NCBI GenBank assembly: GCA_023416735.1
Contig: JAEZGX010000031.1
Coordinates: 1 to 46,595, forward strand
DNA: 46,595 bases
Direction of reading: 5' to 3'
Source of the DNA: Verrucomicrobiota bacterium
Lineage (GTDB): Bacteria; Verrucomicrobiota; Verrucomicrobiia; Opitutales; Opitutaceae
Shown here: positions 16,824 to 25,498 of the stretch, piece after piece
Layout: every line of letters starts with the position of its first letter
Numbering within the stretch: position 1 is the first letter of the stretch
Translations under genes and position numbers: made by a program
The notes under the pieces: generated by a model
What the model was told of the DNA's origin: nothing
The model's input: only the letters and a program-made list of their open reading frames with translations
The model's database searches: none

Positions 16824-17384
16824 TCACTTCGATTGGTAGCGGCGGCGTTCGGCGAGTGGAATGCGGCGGAGGCGCCAGCGCTGATTGCTTCCGACAATGA
16901 ATCCTGCGCAGCGTGGGGCGCCGCAGCGGCATGGATGCAGGTGCCATTTGCGGAAAGGAAAACCGTAATCGAAGGTGAGTTCCTCGCCGGCGGCGATGTC
17001 GCGTCGCGCGATAATCCAGACCCGCCCGCGAATGATCTCGGTGCGGCAGTTTGGCTGGCACGAGTGATTGATGAACCGGGCGACGCTGCCGCCCGTGCGA
17101 CCGTCGAGATCGTAGCGCTGATTAAGCACGAAGAAATAGACGGAGTCGTCGCCGCCGCGGCGTTGCCGCTCGAGCCGCTGGGCTTCGCGTCGCACGGTCT
17201 CCGCTTTGGTGATCCGTTCGCCGGTGTATTCCAAAATGCGTGTGCCGTCTGCAATATCGCGCCGGGCGAAGACGCCGCGGCCATGAATGGCGGAACGACG
17301 ATGGATGACCCAAGTCGCGTCAGACGCGTTTGGAGTTGTTCTGTTTTCTCGAGGGAGTGGAGCGTTGGAGGCCAAGCGGCTCAT
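16824..17384 (-). CDS. SET-domain protein (putative lysine methyltransferase)
   Basis: About 186 aa with one SET domain. Visible motifs: GRGVFARRDI near the start (SAM-binding), FINHSCQPNC (the knot), GEELTFDYG, and a post-SET cysteine set CRCGAPRC. These are all the residues needed for SAM-dependent lysine methylation. Bacterial members occur sporadically and their targets are mostly unknown. The start is uncertain: ATG at 17384 is used, but a GTG at 17441 would add 19 Arg-rich residues. Convergent with paoC and divergent from the MarR gene. Confidence 0.82.
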   Translation of the reverse strand: MSRLASNAPLPRENRTTPNASDATWVIHRRSAIHGRGVFARRDIADGTRILEYTGERITKAETVRREAQRLERQRRGGDDSVYFFVLNQRYDLDGRTGGSVARFINHSCQPNCRTEIIRGRVWIIARRDIAAGEELTFDYGFPFRKWHLHPCRCGAPRCAGFIVGSNQRWRLRRIPLAERRRYQSK

Positions 17385-17643
17385 AGGAGCGATTCCGTGC
17401 CCGGAGTCCACTCGAACACGCGACTCCCGAGAGAGTGTCACCTATCAACAAGATCGAATCCGAACACGGATGGAGAGCGCGGGAAGGGAGAAGCGGTCAA
17501 AACCTCGCCTGACGGAAGGGCGAGATGCGCGCCCCATGCCGCGCTAGGGATTTGCGGCCGAGAACAGCGGTTGAAGTCGGCCCCGCAATTGATCATATGT
17601 CTGACGATCTAACATCTGAGTGTAACCCCGCGTCCGAACTCTG

Positions 17644-18177
17644 ATGACCAAGAAGGCAAACAAGAGGGTTCTCCGCACCACCGGTGCTGCTTCCGAGAAT
17701 GAGTCGTTGAACGTCGCGCCGATTGCGCTTTTTCGACGGCTGGATCAAATCGCGACCGCGGTCGCCGCGGAGGTCGTCGCGGAAGATGATCTGACTCCGC
17801 TGGAATATGCCGTCTTGCTCCGAGTTAATGCCAATCCCGGCCTCGATCAGAATACCCTCGGCCACCTGCTCGCATTGGATCGCACGACGATCAGCTCCCT
17901 TGTTTTCAAGCTCGAGCAGCGAGGTCTGATCGAACGCGGCATCAACGATAACGATCGTCGCGCGCGTTCCCTGCAGCTGACGCCGGAAGGGGAAGCGATT
18001 CGCGCGCGACTCCGGCCTGCGGGAGCCGCGGCGCAACAACGCATCTGGTCAGTCCTGGGCGCATCCGAGCGCAAGCAACTCATCGCGATGCTCGTTCGGG
18101 TGATCGACGCCAATCAGGCCTACATGCGTCTCGGTGCGGGCCGCCGAAAACGATCGAAAAACAAGTCCGCTTCCTAG
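17644..18177 (+). CDS. MarR-family transcriptional regulator
   Basis: A 177-aa regulator with the MarR winged helix: TPLEYAVLLRV (helix 2), recognition helix LDRTTISSLVFKLEQRG and the wing DNDRRARSLQLTPEG with its conserved DxRxR. MarR proteins are typically ligand-sensing repressors, often for aromatic acids. It begins a + strand run leading, 30 bases later, into tctC, so it probably controls the transporter operon. The 200-base upstream gap is AT-richer near 17590-17625, but no clear palindromic operator stood out. Confidence 0.88.
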   Translation: MTKKANKRVLRTTGAASENESLNVAPIALFRRLDQIATAVAAEVVAEDDLTPLEYAVLLRVNANPGLDQNTLGHLLALDRTTISSLVFKLEQRGLIERGINDNDRRARSLQLTPEGEAIRARLRPAGAAAQQRIWSVLGASERKQLIAMLVRVIDANQAYMRLGAGRRKRSKNKSAS

Positions 18178-18207
18178 GACCACTGCCTCGCTCAACCCCC
18201 TAAACCG

Positions 18208-19188
18208 ATGCGCACAACCCCTCTGATTGTGGTCACGGTGTTGGCCGCCGTCGTCGTCGGTGCACTGCTTTTCAAGCGGAACACGCCCGGCGGACCCTGG
18301 CCGCGGAAACCCGTGACGCTGCTCGTTCCGTTCAGCGCGGGATCAGGCTTGGACCTGACGGCGAGATTGTTCGCCGAGGAGCTGGCGAAAACGTGGCGTC
18401 AACCGGTGATCGTCGACAACCGTCCGGGTGGCGGCGATGGCATCCTTGGCTTCTCGATCTTTGCGGCGCGCAAGGACGACCATACCCTGCTGTTTACGGT
18501 GTCCGGGCCGATCACGATGGATGCGCTTATTCGCGATGATCTCCCCTTCGACGCCCGCAAGGATTTCGTTCCCATCGCGGCGGTCGCGCAGCCAACCATC
18601 GTGATCGCCGCATCATCGAATCTGCCGATCACGTCACTCAAAGAACTCGTGGCTTTGGCGCGGAAGAATCCCGGGATGTATTTTTGGAGCGGAATTGGGC
18701 AGCTCGGGCGACCGTTCGAGGCGTTTCTGAAGTTGGAGAAACTTGAGATGAACTACGTGCCTTATCGGACGCCCTCCGAAGCGGCGCAGGATCTCGCGAC
18801 CGGGCGGTTGCACATTTGGCTGTCTTCCATCGCGACGGTCGACGCCCAAGTGCGAGCCGGACGCGCGCGGATTCTGGCGGTGACGAGTTCCGATCGGTCA
18901 ACGGCGATCCCGGCGGTCGAAACGGTGAGTGAAGCAGGATTTTCCGCTCTCACTCTGGATGGCATCTGGGGCTTCTACGGCTGGCGCGACATCCCTGAAA
19001 ACCTTCGAACCAAAATCGCTGACGACGTCCGCGAAGTCGCGGCGGATCCCGAACTGGTGGCGCGAATGTCTGCGATGGGGTTGACCGTCGCTCCGAGCAC
19101 GCCCGACGAATTGGCGAACCTGCTGGAGCAACAACGATCTCAGTTTGGAAACGTGATCGATATATTGGGGCTGAGATCCCGCAGGTAA
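18208..19188 (+). CDS. tctC: Tripartite tricarboxylate transporter substrate-binding protein (Bug family)
   Basis: A 326-aa periplasmic solute receptor: one N-terminal hydrophobic segment (about 5-24), then WPRKPVTLLVPFSAGSGLDLTAR and the Bug ligand loops DNRPGGGDGILG and YRTPSEAAQDLATGRL. Bug proteins bind carboxylates or aromatic acids and deliver them to TctAB. The N-terminal segment has no obvious lipobox, so it may be a signal anchor or cleaved peptide. It precedes the methyltransferase, tctB and tctA genes in one run. Confidence 0.9.
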   Translation: MRTTPLIVVTVLAAVVVGALLFKRNTPGGPWPRKPVTLLVPFSAGSGLDLTARLFAEELAKTWRQPVIVDNRPGGGDGILGFSIFAARKDDHTLLFTVSGPITMDALIRDDLPFDARKDFVPIAAVAQPTIVIAASSNLPITSLKELVALARKNPGMYFWSGIGQLGRPFEAFLKLEKLEMNYVPYRTPSEAAQDLATGRLHIWLSSIATVDAQVRAGRARILAVTSSDRSTAIPAVETVSEAGFSALTLDGIWGFYGWRDIPENLRTKIADDVREVAADPELVARMSAMGLTVAPSTPDELANLLEQQRSQFGNVIDILGLRSRR

Positions 19189-19222
19189 CTTTCGCCCGTC
19201 GAAACCCGCATCCGCTCGTCCG

Positions 19223-20038
19223 ATGTATATCTTCGATAACGCAGCGAGCCAAACGCGCGACCGACTTCGGGCGCTGTCCGCTGTCTTCGATCCGGGAACG
19301 ATCCGGCATCTGGAGGAGCGCGGGTTGGGCGAAGGTTGGAACTGCCTCGAAGTGGGAGGAGGCAGCGGAACGATCGTGGAATGGCTCGCGGAGAAAGTGG
19401 GACCGACAGGTTCGATCCTGGCGACGGACCTGGACACGCGATTGCTGGACAATATCGCGCGATCGAACGTTGAGGTCAGGCGTCACGATATTTGCACGGA
19501 TCGATTGCCTGAGGCGGCGTTCGACCTGGCTCATGCGCGTTTGGTGTTGGAGCACGTGACGGATCAGCAAGGGGCTTTGCGTCGGATGGCAGCAGCGCTC
19601 AAGCCGAGTGGTTGGATCGTGATCGAGGACTTCGAAATTCCTCCGCTGCAGAATACGTCCGCACACGAGGTTTATCCCGAAGTCATTCGGGTGATGCGCG
19701 AAGTGATCCAGGCCACTGTCCCGGATTTCCGTTTTGGTCGTTCGTTGGGAGCGCGTTTGCGTGAGCTCGGTTTCGGCGAGGTGAACATGGAGGGCCGTCT
19801 CTTCGTCTGGCGGAGCAACAGTCCGGGCGCTTCTTTTATCCGGCTGAACTGTGAGCAACTGCGCCCGGCGATTCTCGCCACCGGTCAGCTCACTGAAGCG
19901 GAGTTCGAAGCGGATCTCGAACGACTCGACGATCCGACGTTTGATTTCGCTTCGCCGATTCTGTGGACTGCCTGGGGTCGCAAGCCGACGCTGAGAGACT
20001 CAACGGTCGGGACTGACTCTTCCGCGCAAGTGCCCTAA
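19223..20038 (+). CDS. SAM-dependent class I methyltransferase
   Basis: A 271-aa Rossmann-fold methyltransferase: motif I LEVGGGSGT (about 42-50), the acidic end of strand 2 at ATDLD (72-76), motif II/III around FDLAHARLVLEHV (about 98-110), and the GWIVIEDF strand. It resembles ubiquinone/menaquinone-type or O-methyltransferases, but the substrate is not evident. It lies between tctC and tctB with gaps of 34 and 4 bases, so it is co-transcribed with the transporter and may modify the imported compound or relate to its breakdown. Confidence 0.82.
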   Translation: MYIFDNAASQTRDRLRALSAVFDPGTIRHLEERGLGEGWNCLEVGGGSGTIVEWLAEKVGPTGSILATDLDTRLLDNIARSNVEVRRHDICTDRLPEAAFDLAHARLVLEHVTDQQGALRRMAAALKPSGWIVIEDFEIPPLQNTSAHEVYPEVIRVMREVIQATVPDFRFGRSLGARLRELGFGEVNMEGRLFVWRSNSPGASFIRLNCEQLRPAILATGQLTEAEFEADLERLDDPTFDFASPILWTAWGRKPTLRDSTVGTDSSAQVP

Positions 20039-20042
20039 TCCC

Positions 20043-20486
20043 ATGAAACGGGTCCTCTCGAATCGCGACGTCTGGGCAGGAATCCCACTAATCGCGATCG
20101 GGGCGCTCGGGTTATTTTTTTCGCAATCGGCCAGTTCGTCAGCCGATCCGGCGAGCAATCTTTTCCCGCGTGCGATCGGTCTTTTCCTCATGGTCGCGGG
20201 GACAGCGATCACGCTCCAAGGCTGTTTCGCTTCGGGAAAATCCTTCGCCGGATTTCCGATTCGATCCTGCGTGGCGATCACGGGCGGCGTGTTGGCGTTT
20301 GCGTTGGTCATTGAACGGGCGGGGCTCGGGCTGGCGGTGGTTGCGGCCGTGCTCATTTCCAATCTCGGAATTCGCGGTTCACGCTTTGGAGCAGGACTGA
20401 TTTTCGCCGTGGGCCTCGCGGCGGCGATCTACGCGTTGTTTGTTGGTCTGCTGGGTCAACCGATCAAACTCATCCCGGCGTTCTAA
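20043..20486 (+). CDS. tctB: Tripartite tricarboxylate transporter small membrane subunit
   Basis: A 147-aa protein with four predicted transmembrane helices (about 12-28, 46-62, 78-108 split, and 121-141), typical in length and layout of TctB. It pairs with the large TctA subunit encoded 2 bases downstream. It starts 4 bases after the methyltransferase stop. Confidence 0.85.
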   Translation: MKRVLSNRDVWAGIPLIAIGALGLFFSQSASSSADPASNLFPRAIGLFLMVAGTAITLQGCFASGKSFAGFPIRSCVAITGGVLAFALVIERAGLGLAVVAAVLISNLGIRGSRFGAGLIFAVGLAAAIYALFVGLLGQPIKLIPAF

Positions 20487-20488
20487 GC

Positions 20489-21979
20489 ATGGGCGCCTTG
20501 GATCAACTCGCGCTTGGCTTTCAGACGGCTCTCCAGCCGGAGAATCTGCTGTTCTGTCTCATCGGCGTTCTCATCGGCACGTTGATCGGCGTATTGCCCG
20601 GCATCGGGCCAGCATCGTCGATCGCGTTGCTCCTCCCGTTTACGTTCTCTCTCTCCTCGACGTCGGCGCTGATCATGCTCGCGGGGATTTACTACGGGTC
20701 GCAATACGGCGGCTCCACGACCGCGATACTCGTCAATCTGCCCGGCGAAGCGGGAGCGGCGGTGACCGGCATCGATGGACATGCGATGGCGCGGCAGGGT
20801 CGGGCTGCGTTGGCCTTGGCGATTGCGGCGGTGGCGTCGTTTATTGCCGGCACTTTCGGGACTCTGCTGATCGCAATGCTAGCCGGGCCGCTTGCGCGAA
20901 TCGCTGCAACGTTCCAAGCGGCGGATTATGTCGGTCTAATGATCTGCGGGTTGATTGCCGCGATCGTTCTGGCGCAGGGGTCGTTGATGAAGTCGATCGC
21001 CATGGTGTTGTTGGGACTCTTCCTCGGGACAATCGGCACGAATGTCGTGACGGCCGAAACGCGGTTCACGATGGGCCTGCCTGAGCTGATCGATGGCATC
21101 GGCTTTGTCCCACTGGCGATCGGACTTCTCGGGTTGAGCGAGATCATCGACGCGCTCGCATCTCCGCAGGATCGCAGGCTTGTAAGCCACCGAGGCCGTG
21201 CTCGCTTCGTGGATGGCGAAGCGCGGCGGGCGTTGAAGGCAATGTTTCGCGGCACGGCGTTGGGATCAGCTTTCGGCGTGCTGCCAGGCGGAGGCCCGGT
21301 GATCTCGTCATTCGCTGCGTATGCCGTGGAAAAGAAGCTTTCGCGCGCGACGCCACGCGTGGGCTCGGGAGCAGTCGAGGGCGTCGCGGCCCCGGAGGCG
21401 GCGAATAATGCGGCCGCACAGACGTCGTTTATTCCTCTGCTCACGCTGGGCCTGCCGGCAAATCCCGTCATGGCCATGTTCATCGGCGCGTTGATCATTC
21501 ACGGCATTCAGCCCGGGCCCGACATCATCGCAAAACAACCGACGCTCTTCTGGGGCCTCGTTGCGAGCATGTGGATCGGCAACGCCATGCTGCTCGCGTT
21601 GAATCTCCCCCTGGTGGGGATGTGGGCGAAACTGCTGCAGGTCCCGCCGCGTATCCTGTTTCCGGGGACGGTCGTGCTTTCCTGCGTCGGTGTGTATTCG
21701 CTCAACCACAACTCCGTCGAGGTGGCGTTGATGGCGCTGTTCGGAGTGCTCGGCTATCTCCTGCGCCGGTTTGCGTTCGACCCGACTCCTCTTCTGCTCG
21801 GCTTCGTGCTGAGCAGACCGATGGAGGAGAATCTTCATCGCGCCCTGTTGTTTGCGGGAGGCGATCCCCTCACTTTTTTTCGTCATCCGATCGGGGCGAG
21901 TCTGCTCGCCGTCGCCGGCCTCCTGCTGGCGATCTCGGCGTTTCCCCATCTGAGTCGGATGCGAAGCCGACTGCGGTGA
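20489..21979 (+). CDS. tctA: Tripartite tricarboxylate transporter large permease subunit
   Basis: A 496-aa permease with about 10-12 transmembrane helices. The TctA signatures are present: GVLPGIGPASSIALLLP near residue 34, YYGSQYGGSTTAILVNLPGE (about 68-87), and in the second half GVLPGGGPVISSF plus EGVAAPEAANNAAAQTSFIPLL (quoted in parts). It forms the channel of the secondary carboxylate carrier with TctB and receives substrate from TctC. It ends the + strand operon and converges with the YqaJ-type gene. Confidence 0.93.
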   Translation: MGALDQLALGFQTALQPENLLFCLIGVLIGTLIGVLPGIGPASSIALLLPFTFSLSSTSALIMLAGIYYGSQYGGSTTAILVNLPGEAGAAVTGIDGHAMARQGRAALALAIAAVASFIAGTFGTLLIAMLAGPLARIAATFQAADYVGLMICGLIAAIVLAQGSLMKSIAMVLLGLFLGTIGTNVVTAETRFTMGLPELIDGIGFVPLAIGLLGLSEIIDALASPQDRRLVSHRGRARFVDGEARRALKAMFRGTALGSAFGVLPGGGPVISSFAAYAVEKKLSRATPRVGSGAVEGVAAPEAANNAAAQTSFIPLLTLGLPANPVMAMFIGALIIHGIQPGPDIIAKQPTLFWGLVASMWIGNAMLLALNLPLVGMWAKLLQVPPRILFPGTVVLSCVGVYSLNHNSVEVALMALFGVLGYLLRRFAFDPTPLLLGFVLSRPMEENLHRALLFAGGDPLTFFRHPIGASLLAVAGLLLAISAFPHLSRMRSRLR

Positions 21980-22060
21980 TATCGAGGGTGAAAGAAGAAG
22001 TGCAGGCTCCTACTCCCAATCCAGGAACGGCTGGGCGCGGTCCTCCAACAACGGCAGCGG

Positions 22061-22642
22061 CTATGCGGCGGGGTTGCCGGCAATGCGCAGCCAGAAGACT
22101 TCTTCGGCGGCGAGGAGACGTTCGATGTAGGCCTCGTCCCGGGGGATTTCGAGACGGAGCGGAGGACGTGGCGGAGAGTAGCACCAGTAGTCAATCGTGG
22201 GCAGCCCGGTGACTGCGAGGATGTGTTGCAGTTGGGCGGTGTGATGCGGCGGAGGACGGCCACGGGCGGAGGCGCGTTGGTAGGCGGCGAGCCCGCATTT
22301 GATTTCGACGACGCGATCGCCGTTTAGGGAGAGTCCGTCGAGGCTCGCGCGCTGCCAGGGACGTGCGAGGCTCTGCACGCACGTGGGCTGCGCGGTTACT
22401 TGCAGCGCGGCGCAGTAGCGCGCGCGCGCTGCGCGCTCGAGAGCGGCACCCTGCTCACGCGTGAAGCTTCGCGAGTAGCTCTTCGGTGGATGTTGTTTTT
22501 CGAAGAGGAGTCGTTCGGCGCTCTTAGCGGGCTTGATCCAGAGGATCGTGGCTGCATCCGCAGAACCAATACCGCTCCGCCGCCACTCCCACCAGGCGAT
22601 CGTGCGTTCGGTGAGAGCGACGATTTCGTAGGGATGTGGCAT
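22061..22642 (-). CDS. YqaJ-like PD-(D/E)XK nuclease-fold protein
   Basis: A 193-aa protein similar to the YqaJ viral-recombinase domain (PF09588). It starts with RRSGIGSADAATIL, and then carries the nuclease residues Glu69 (GAALE), Asp102 (LDGLSL), Glu113-x-Lys115 (VVEIKCG) and Gln137 in HTAQLQH. That is a complete PD-(D/E)XK active-site set. Relatives are phage exonucleases paired with annealing proteins, but no phage gene or RecT/Bet partner lies nearby. Downstream of the TonB gene on the same strand. Confidence 0.72.
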   Translation of the reverse strand: MPHPYEIVALTERTIAWWEWRRSGIGSADAATILWIKPAKSAERLLFEKQHPPKSYSRSFTREQGAALERAARARYCAALQVTAQPTCVQSLARPWQRASLDGLSLNGDRVVEIKCGLAAYQRASARGRPPPHHTAQLQHILAVTGLPTIDYWCYSPPRPPLRLEIPRDEAYIERLLAAEEVFWLRIAGNPAA

Positions 22643-22727
22643 GGAGCGAAAAGGATCGCGGGAGCATTACCGCGATGCGGGGGAGTGCGAGCCTTTGACG
22701 CCGAAGGTTCACGCGGCTTGAAGTTCG

Positions 22728-25283
22728 TTAGAACCGATAGGTGATCGCGGCGCGATAACTGCGGCCGAGGATGGGGCGCGCGAGGTAGTAGCGGGCTCCG
22801 GCGTCGCCGCTTTGGAATTGGCCGGAGCGCGGGTTGCCCTCGGTCAGGCCGATCGAATTGTCGATGTTGTCGACATTCACGTGGAGCGTGAGTCGCTGGT
22901 TGATTTCGAAACGGACCGCAGCGTTGAACACGTAGTAGCTCGGAAGCTCCACGCTATTGGCGGCGTCGGCGTAGCGATCGCTGTAGTATTCGATCGGGAA
23001 CTGCACGCGCAGCCGGGTGCCGAGGAGGTTGAAACCGGGGACGACGCGGAAGCTGATTTCGGGGACGCGCAGCAGTTGGTTACCGGTGAAGTCGAATGGC
23101 ACGGGCTGACCGTTCACGTTTTGCGTGATGCGGAAATCCCCGAATTCGGCGCGCTGAAACGTGGCGGTGGCCGAGACATCGAACCACGGCACGGGGCGGA
23201 TGTTGCCCTCGATTTCGACGCCGTCGGTCTCGGTTTTGATGAACACCGTGCGCATCGTGAAACCGCCGGTGTTGGGATCGAAGACGGTGTCGGTGAACGA
23301 AAAGTTATCGAACGTGGTGCGGAACGCTGTGACGAAAACGCTGAAGGGCTGGCTCACGTATTTGTAGCCGACTTCGTAGAGATCGGTTTTCTGGATGACG
23401 GGTGTGGCGTTGGGATTCGTGATAAAGCTGCCGACGCTCGGCAGGCGAAACGTCGGCGTGAAGCGGGCGAACACGCCGTTTTCGGGCGTGAATTGCCAAT
23501 CGGCGCCGACGGTCCAACTCGCGCGACTAAACCGACGATCATACGGATCGAAGACGCCGGTGCCGGCGAGGACGTTGGACGTCGACGGCGTGCCGAGATT
23601 GACGCCGGCGAAACGCTCCGTGCGGCCGTCGGTTTCGATTTGCTCCCAGCGAACGCCCGCATCCACGCGCAGCTTCGGGGTGATCTGCCATTCGTCGGAA
23701 AGGTAGAAGGCGGTGGTGAGCGAGTCGCCGAGACCGTTGGCGAAGTTGGAGCCGTGGCGGATGATACCGTTGTCGGTGACGGTGCCGACGACCGCGCCCG
23801 TGTCGTCGACTGCGACGAGATCGAGCAGGCGGGCGTTGTTTTGGACATCGGTGAAAAGCGTGGCGCGAAGGTCGCGGAACTTTTCGTCGAGAGAGGCGAG
23901 GTAGAATCCGAAGGCGATGTCGTGGGTCTGTTCGCCGAAGGAGAATTTCTTCATCACGCGGAGGTCGTTGAGGATCTCGTCGAGTTCGACGCCGATGCGG
24001 ATCGCGGTGCCGTCGAGGACGAGGCCGGTGCCGTTTTGATTGGCAGGATTGAACACGACGTCGGGCGAAGTCGCGTAACGGAACTGGACATCGGTGGCGG
24101 TCGGAAACGCGGCGAGCGCGCCGGCGCGGAGTTGATTCAGGCGGTCGGTGCCCGCCGTGAGATTGTTGGGGAAGAAGTTTTCGCGCTTGGTGTCGGAGGT
24201 GCGGTAGCGGAAACGATTCTCGAGCTTCCAATCGCCCGGCAGCGGCAGTTCGAGATTGGCCGTGATCTGCGTGAGCTTCACGTGCGTGCCGCTCTCGACA
24301 TCGATGATTTCCGGGCCGCCGGGCGTTTGAACGGTGACGCGCCGGGTCTCGGGGCCGACGACGGTGCCGAAGTTCGGATCGAAGCCGGGGAGGCCGGTGG
24401 GATCGCCGTCACTGTCGAAGGTCAGCGGGATCGGGAGATAGAAAATCACATGGTCGTCGAAATGTTTGATGTTCGCATCGAACCGGCCGCCATTCGGCAG
24501 ATCGCGACCGAGCGATGCTCTGACTTGGAAGCCGTCGTTGGCGCGAAAGCCCGGATCTCGGATCCCGTCGCTGATGCGCCAGAAGCCGCCGACGCCATAG
24601 CGCCACGGGCCCGCGGGGCCGCCGAACCAGGCGTCGACGCGGTGATGGTTGAAGTCGCCGATCTCATATTTCACGACGCCCTCGGGCGTGTCGCCACCGC
24701 GGCGTGTAACGAAATTCACGATACCGCCGGGCGCGTTCGAAGCGAAGACCGAGGCGGGGCCGCCGCGCACGACTTCGAGACGCTGGATGGTTTCGTCGAG
24801 GCGGAACGATTGATCGGCGTTGAGCCAGCCGAGTCCGCCGTCGTGTTGAATCGGAAGGCCATCCTCTTGCAGCGAGACGGTGGAGAAGCCATCGGCGGGA
24901 ATGCCGCGGGCGCGGATATTGTTACTCGCCTCGCCGCCGGAAGCTTCGATCCAGAAGCCGGGAACGGCTTTCAATGCTTCGGCGACGCCGATCGGCGCTT
25001 GCAGTCGAAGCTGTTCGGCTGAGACATCGGTGAGCGCGTAGCTGGTTTCCGCCTTGGTGCGAAACTCGGTGCCCGCGCGGCCCGTGACGACGTAGTTTTC
25101 GAGGCGCACCACATCTTCGGTGTCGTCGCGTTGGGCGGTGCCAGGAGCGGCTTCGGCCGCGAGGGCGGCCGGAGTCGCGGCGAGTCCCAGCAGCGCGGCG
25201 ATCAGGGAACCTCGGGCGAGGCGGCGAGAGAGTTGTTTGGAAGGGAAGCGTTGCGGGGCAAGTGCGGGGCAGGGGTGTGTCAT
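22728..25283 (-). CDS. TonB-dependent outer-membrane receptor
   Basis: An 851-aa receptor: signal peptide (about 20-43, RGSLIAALLGLAATPAALA), then DVVRLENYVVTG, a TonB-box-like segment (about 57-69). The plug domain (about 75-195) includes VAEALKAVPGF, NNIRARGI and IQRLEVVRGGPASVFASNAPGG. The 22-strand barrel ends in the terminal Phe typical of outer-membrane proteins (ITYRF). Ligand class cannot be told. The leader on the - strand has strong alternative hairpins (see 25333-25425), suggesting RNA-level control. Confidence 0.93.
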   Translation of the reverse strand: MTHPCPALAPQRFPSKQLSRRLARGSLIAALLGLAATPAALAAEAAPGTAQRDDTEDVVRLENYVVTGRAGTEFRTKAETSYALTDVSAEQLRLQAPIGVAEALKAVPGFWIEASGGEASNNIRARGIPADGFSTVSLQEDGLPIQHDGGLGWLNADQSFRLDETIQRLEVVRGGPASVFASNAPGGIVNFVTRRGGDTPEGVVKYEIGDFNHHRVDAWFGGPAGPWRYGVGGFWRISDGIRDPGFRANDGFQVRASLGRDLPNGGRFDANIKHFDDHVIFYLPIPLTFDSDGDPTGLPGFDPNFGTVVGPETRRVTVQTPGGPEIIDVESGTHVKLTQITANLELPLPGDWKLENRFRYRTSDTKRENFFPNNLTAGTDRLNQLRAGALAAFPTATDVQFRYATSPDVVFNPANQNGTGLVLDGTAIRIGVELDEILNDLRVMKKFSFGEQTHDIAFGFYLASLDEKFRDLRATLFTDVQNNARLLDLVAVDDTGAVVGTVTDNGIIRHGSNFANGLGDSLTTAFYLSDEWQITPKLRVDAGVRWEQIETDGRTERFAGVNLGTPSTSNVLAGTGVFDPYDRRFSRASWTVGADWQFTPENGVFARFTPTFRLPSVGSFITNPNATPVIQKTDLYEVGYKYVSQPFSVFVTAFRTTFDNFSFTDTVFDPNTGGFTMRTVFIKTETDGVEIEGNIRPVPWFDVSATATFQRAEFGDFRITQNVNGQPVPFDFTGNQLLRVPEISFRVVPGFNLLGTRLRVQFPIEYYSDRYADAANSVELPSYYVFNAAVRFEINQRLTLHVNVDNIDNSIGLTEGNPRSGQFQSGDAGARYYLARPILGRSYRAAITYRF

Positions 25284-25332
25284 GTGTGTGTTGGGTTTTG
25301 TCCGAACGTATGCCGCTGGCGGGGCAGGCAGA

Positions 25333-25360
25333 GCGGACGCGTTATTGTTAACGCGTCCGC
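25333..25360 (-). other. Perfect 12-bp hairpin in the TonB receptor leader
   Basis: Arms 25333-25344 and 25349-25360 (GCGGACGCGTTA with its exact complement) with a 4-nt loop, 50 nt upstream of the receptor ATG. Too stable to be casual; may be a transcription pause, an attenuator or a protein-binding operator. Confidence 0.6.
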
Positions 25361-25389
25361 ATCCACTTGGGCATCGTCGCCCTTGCGTG

Positions 25390-25425
25390 ATCGGGACTGG
25401 AAAAACTCCCGATGAGGAGGTCGGG
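25390..25425 (-). promoter_or_regulatory. Mutually exclusive hairpins upstream of the TonB receptor
   Basis: On the - strand, CCCGA/TCGGG (25421-25425 with 25408-25412) forms a hairpin followed by AGTTTTT, like an intrinsic terminator. The same middle segment can instead pair as ATCGGGA/TCCCGAT (25407-25413 with 25390-25396). The layout resembles a terminator/antiterminator switch. No known riboswitch core was recognised. Confidence 0.4.
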
Positions 25426-25464
25426 AAAGCGCTGTATCCGGAGCCCTGCGACAGCAGCTAACAA

Positions 25465-25491
25465 CAAAGGCCGCGGGGAGCGCGGCCTTGT
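25465..25491 (-). terminator. Intrinsic terminator of the DEAD-box helicase gene
   Basis: A 9-bp GC-rich stem (AAGGCCGCG with CGCGGCCTT; 25467-25475 and 25481-25489), 5-nt loop, followed on the - strand by TGTTGTT. It begins 8 bases after the helicase stop. Confidence 0.75.
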
Positions 25492-25498
25492 TGCGAGG

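Noticed and set aside
22061..22642. Prophage remnant around the YqaJ-type gene
   Set aside because: No integrase, portal, terminase, lysis or attachment-site repeat nearby; neighbours are transporter and receptor genes.
22812..25022. Long + strand open frame of over 700 codons opposite the TonB receptor gene
   Set aside because: Composition is Asp/Glu/Ala/Val/Gly-rich without motifs, typical of antisense shadows in high-GC DNA; the - strand frame has full receptor signatures.
9116..25352. Recurrent GTTAAC or CTTAAC words in intergenic gaps (9116, 11592, 12761, 25347)
   Set aside because: Too short, with inconsistent distance and orientation relative to starts; could be promoter parts but cannot be supported here.
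25411..25460. Cobalamin-riboswitch-like words on the + strand (GGGAA, TATCCGGAGCCCTGCGACAG)
   Set aside because: The match is loose, no B12 box is found and there is no + strand gene downstream to regulate; the - strand leader of the receptor does not show the core.
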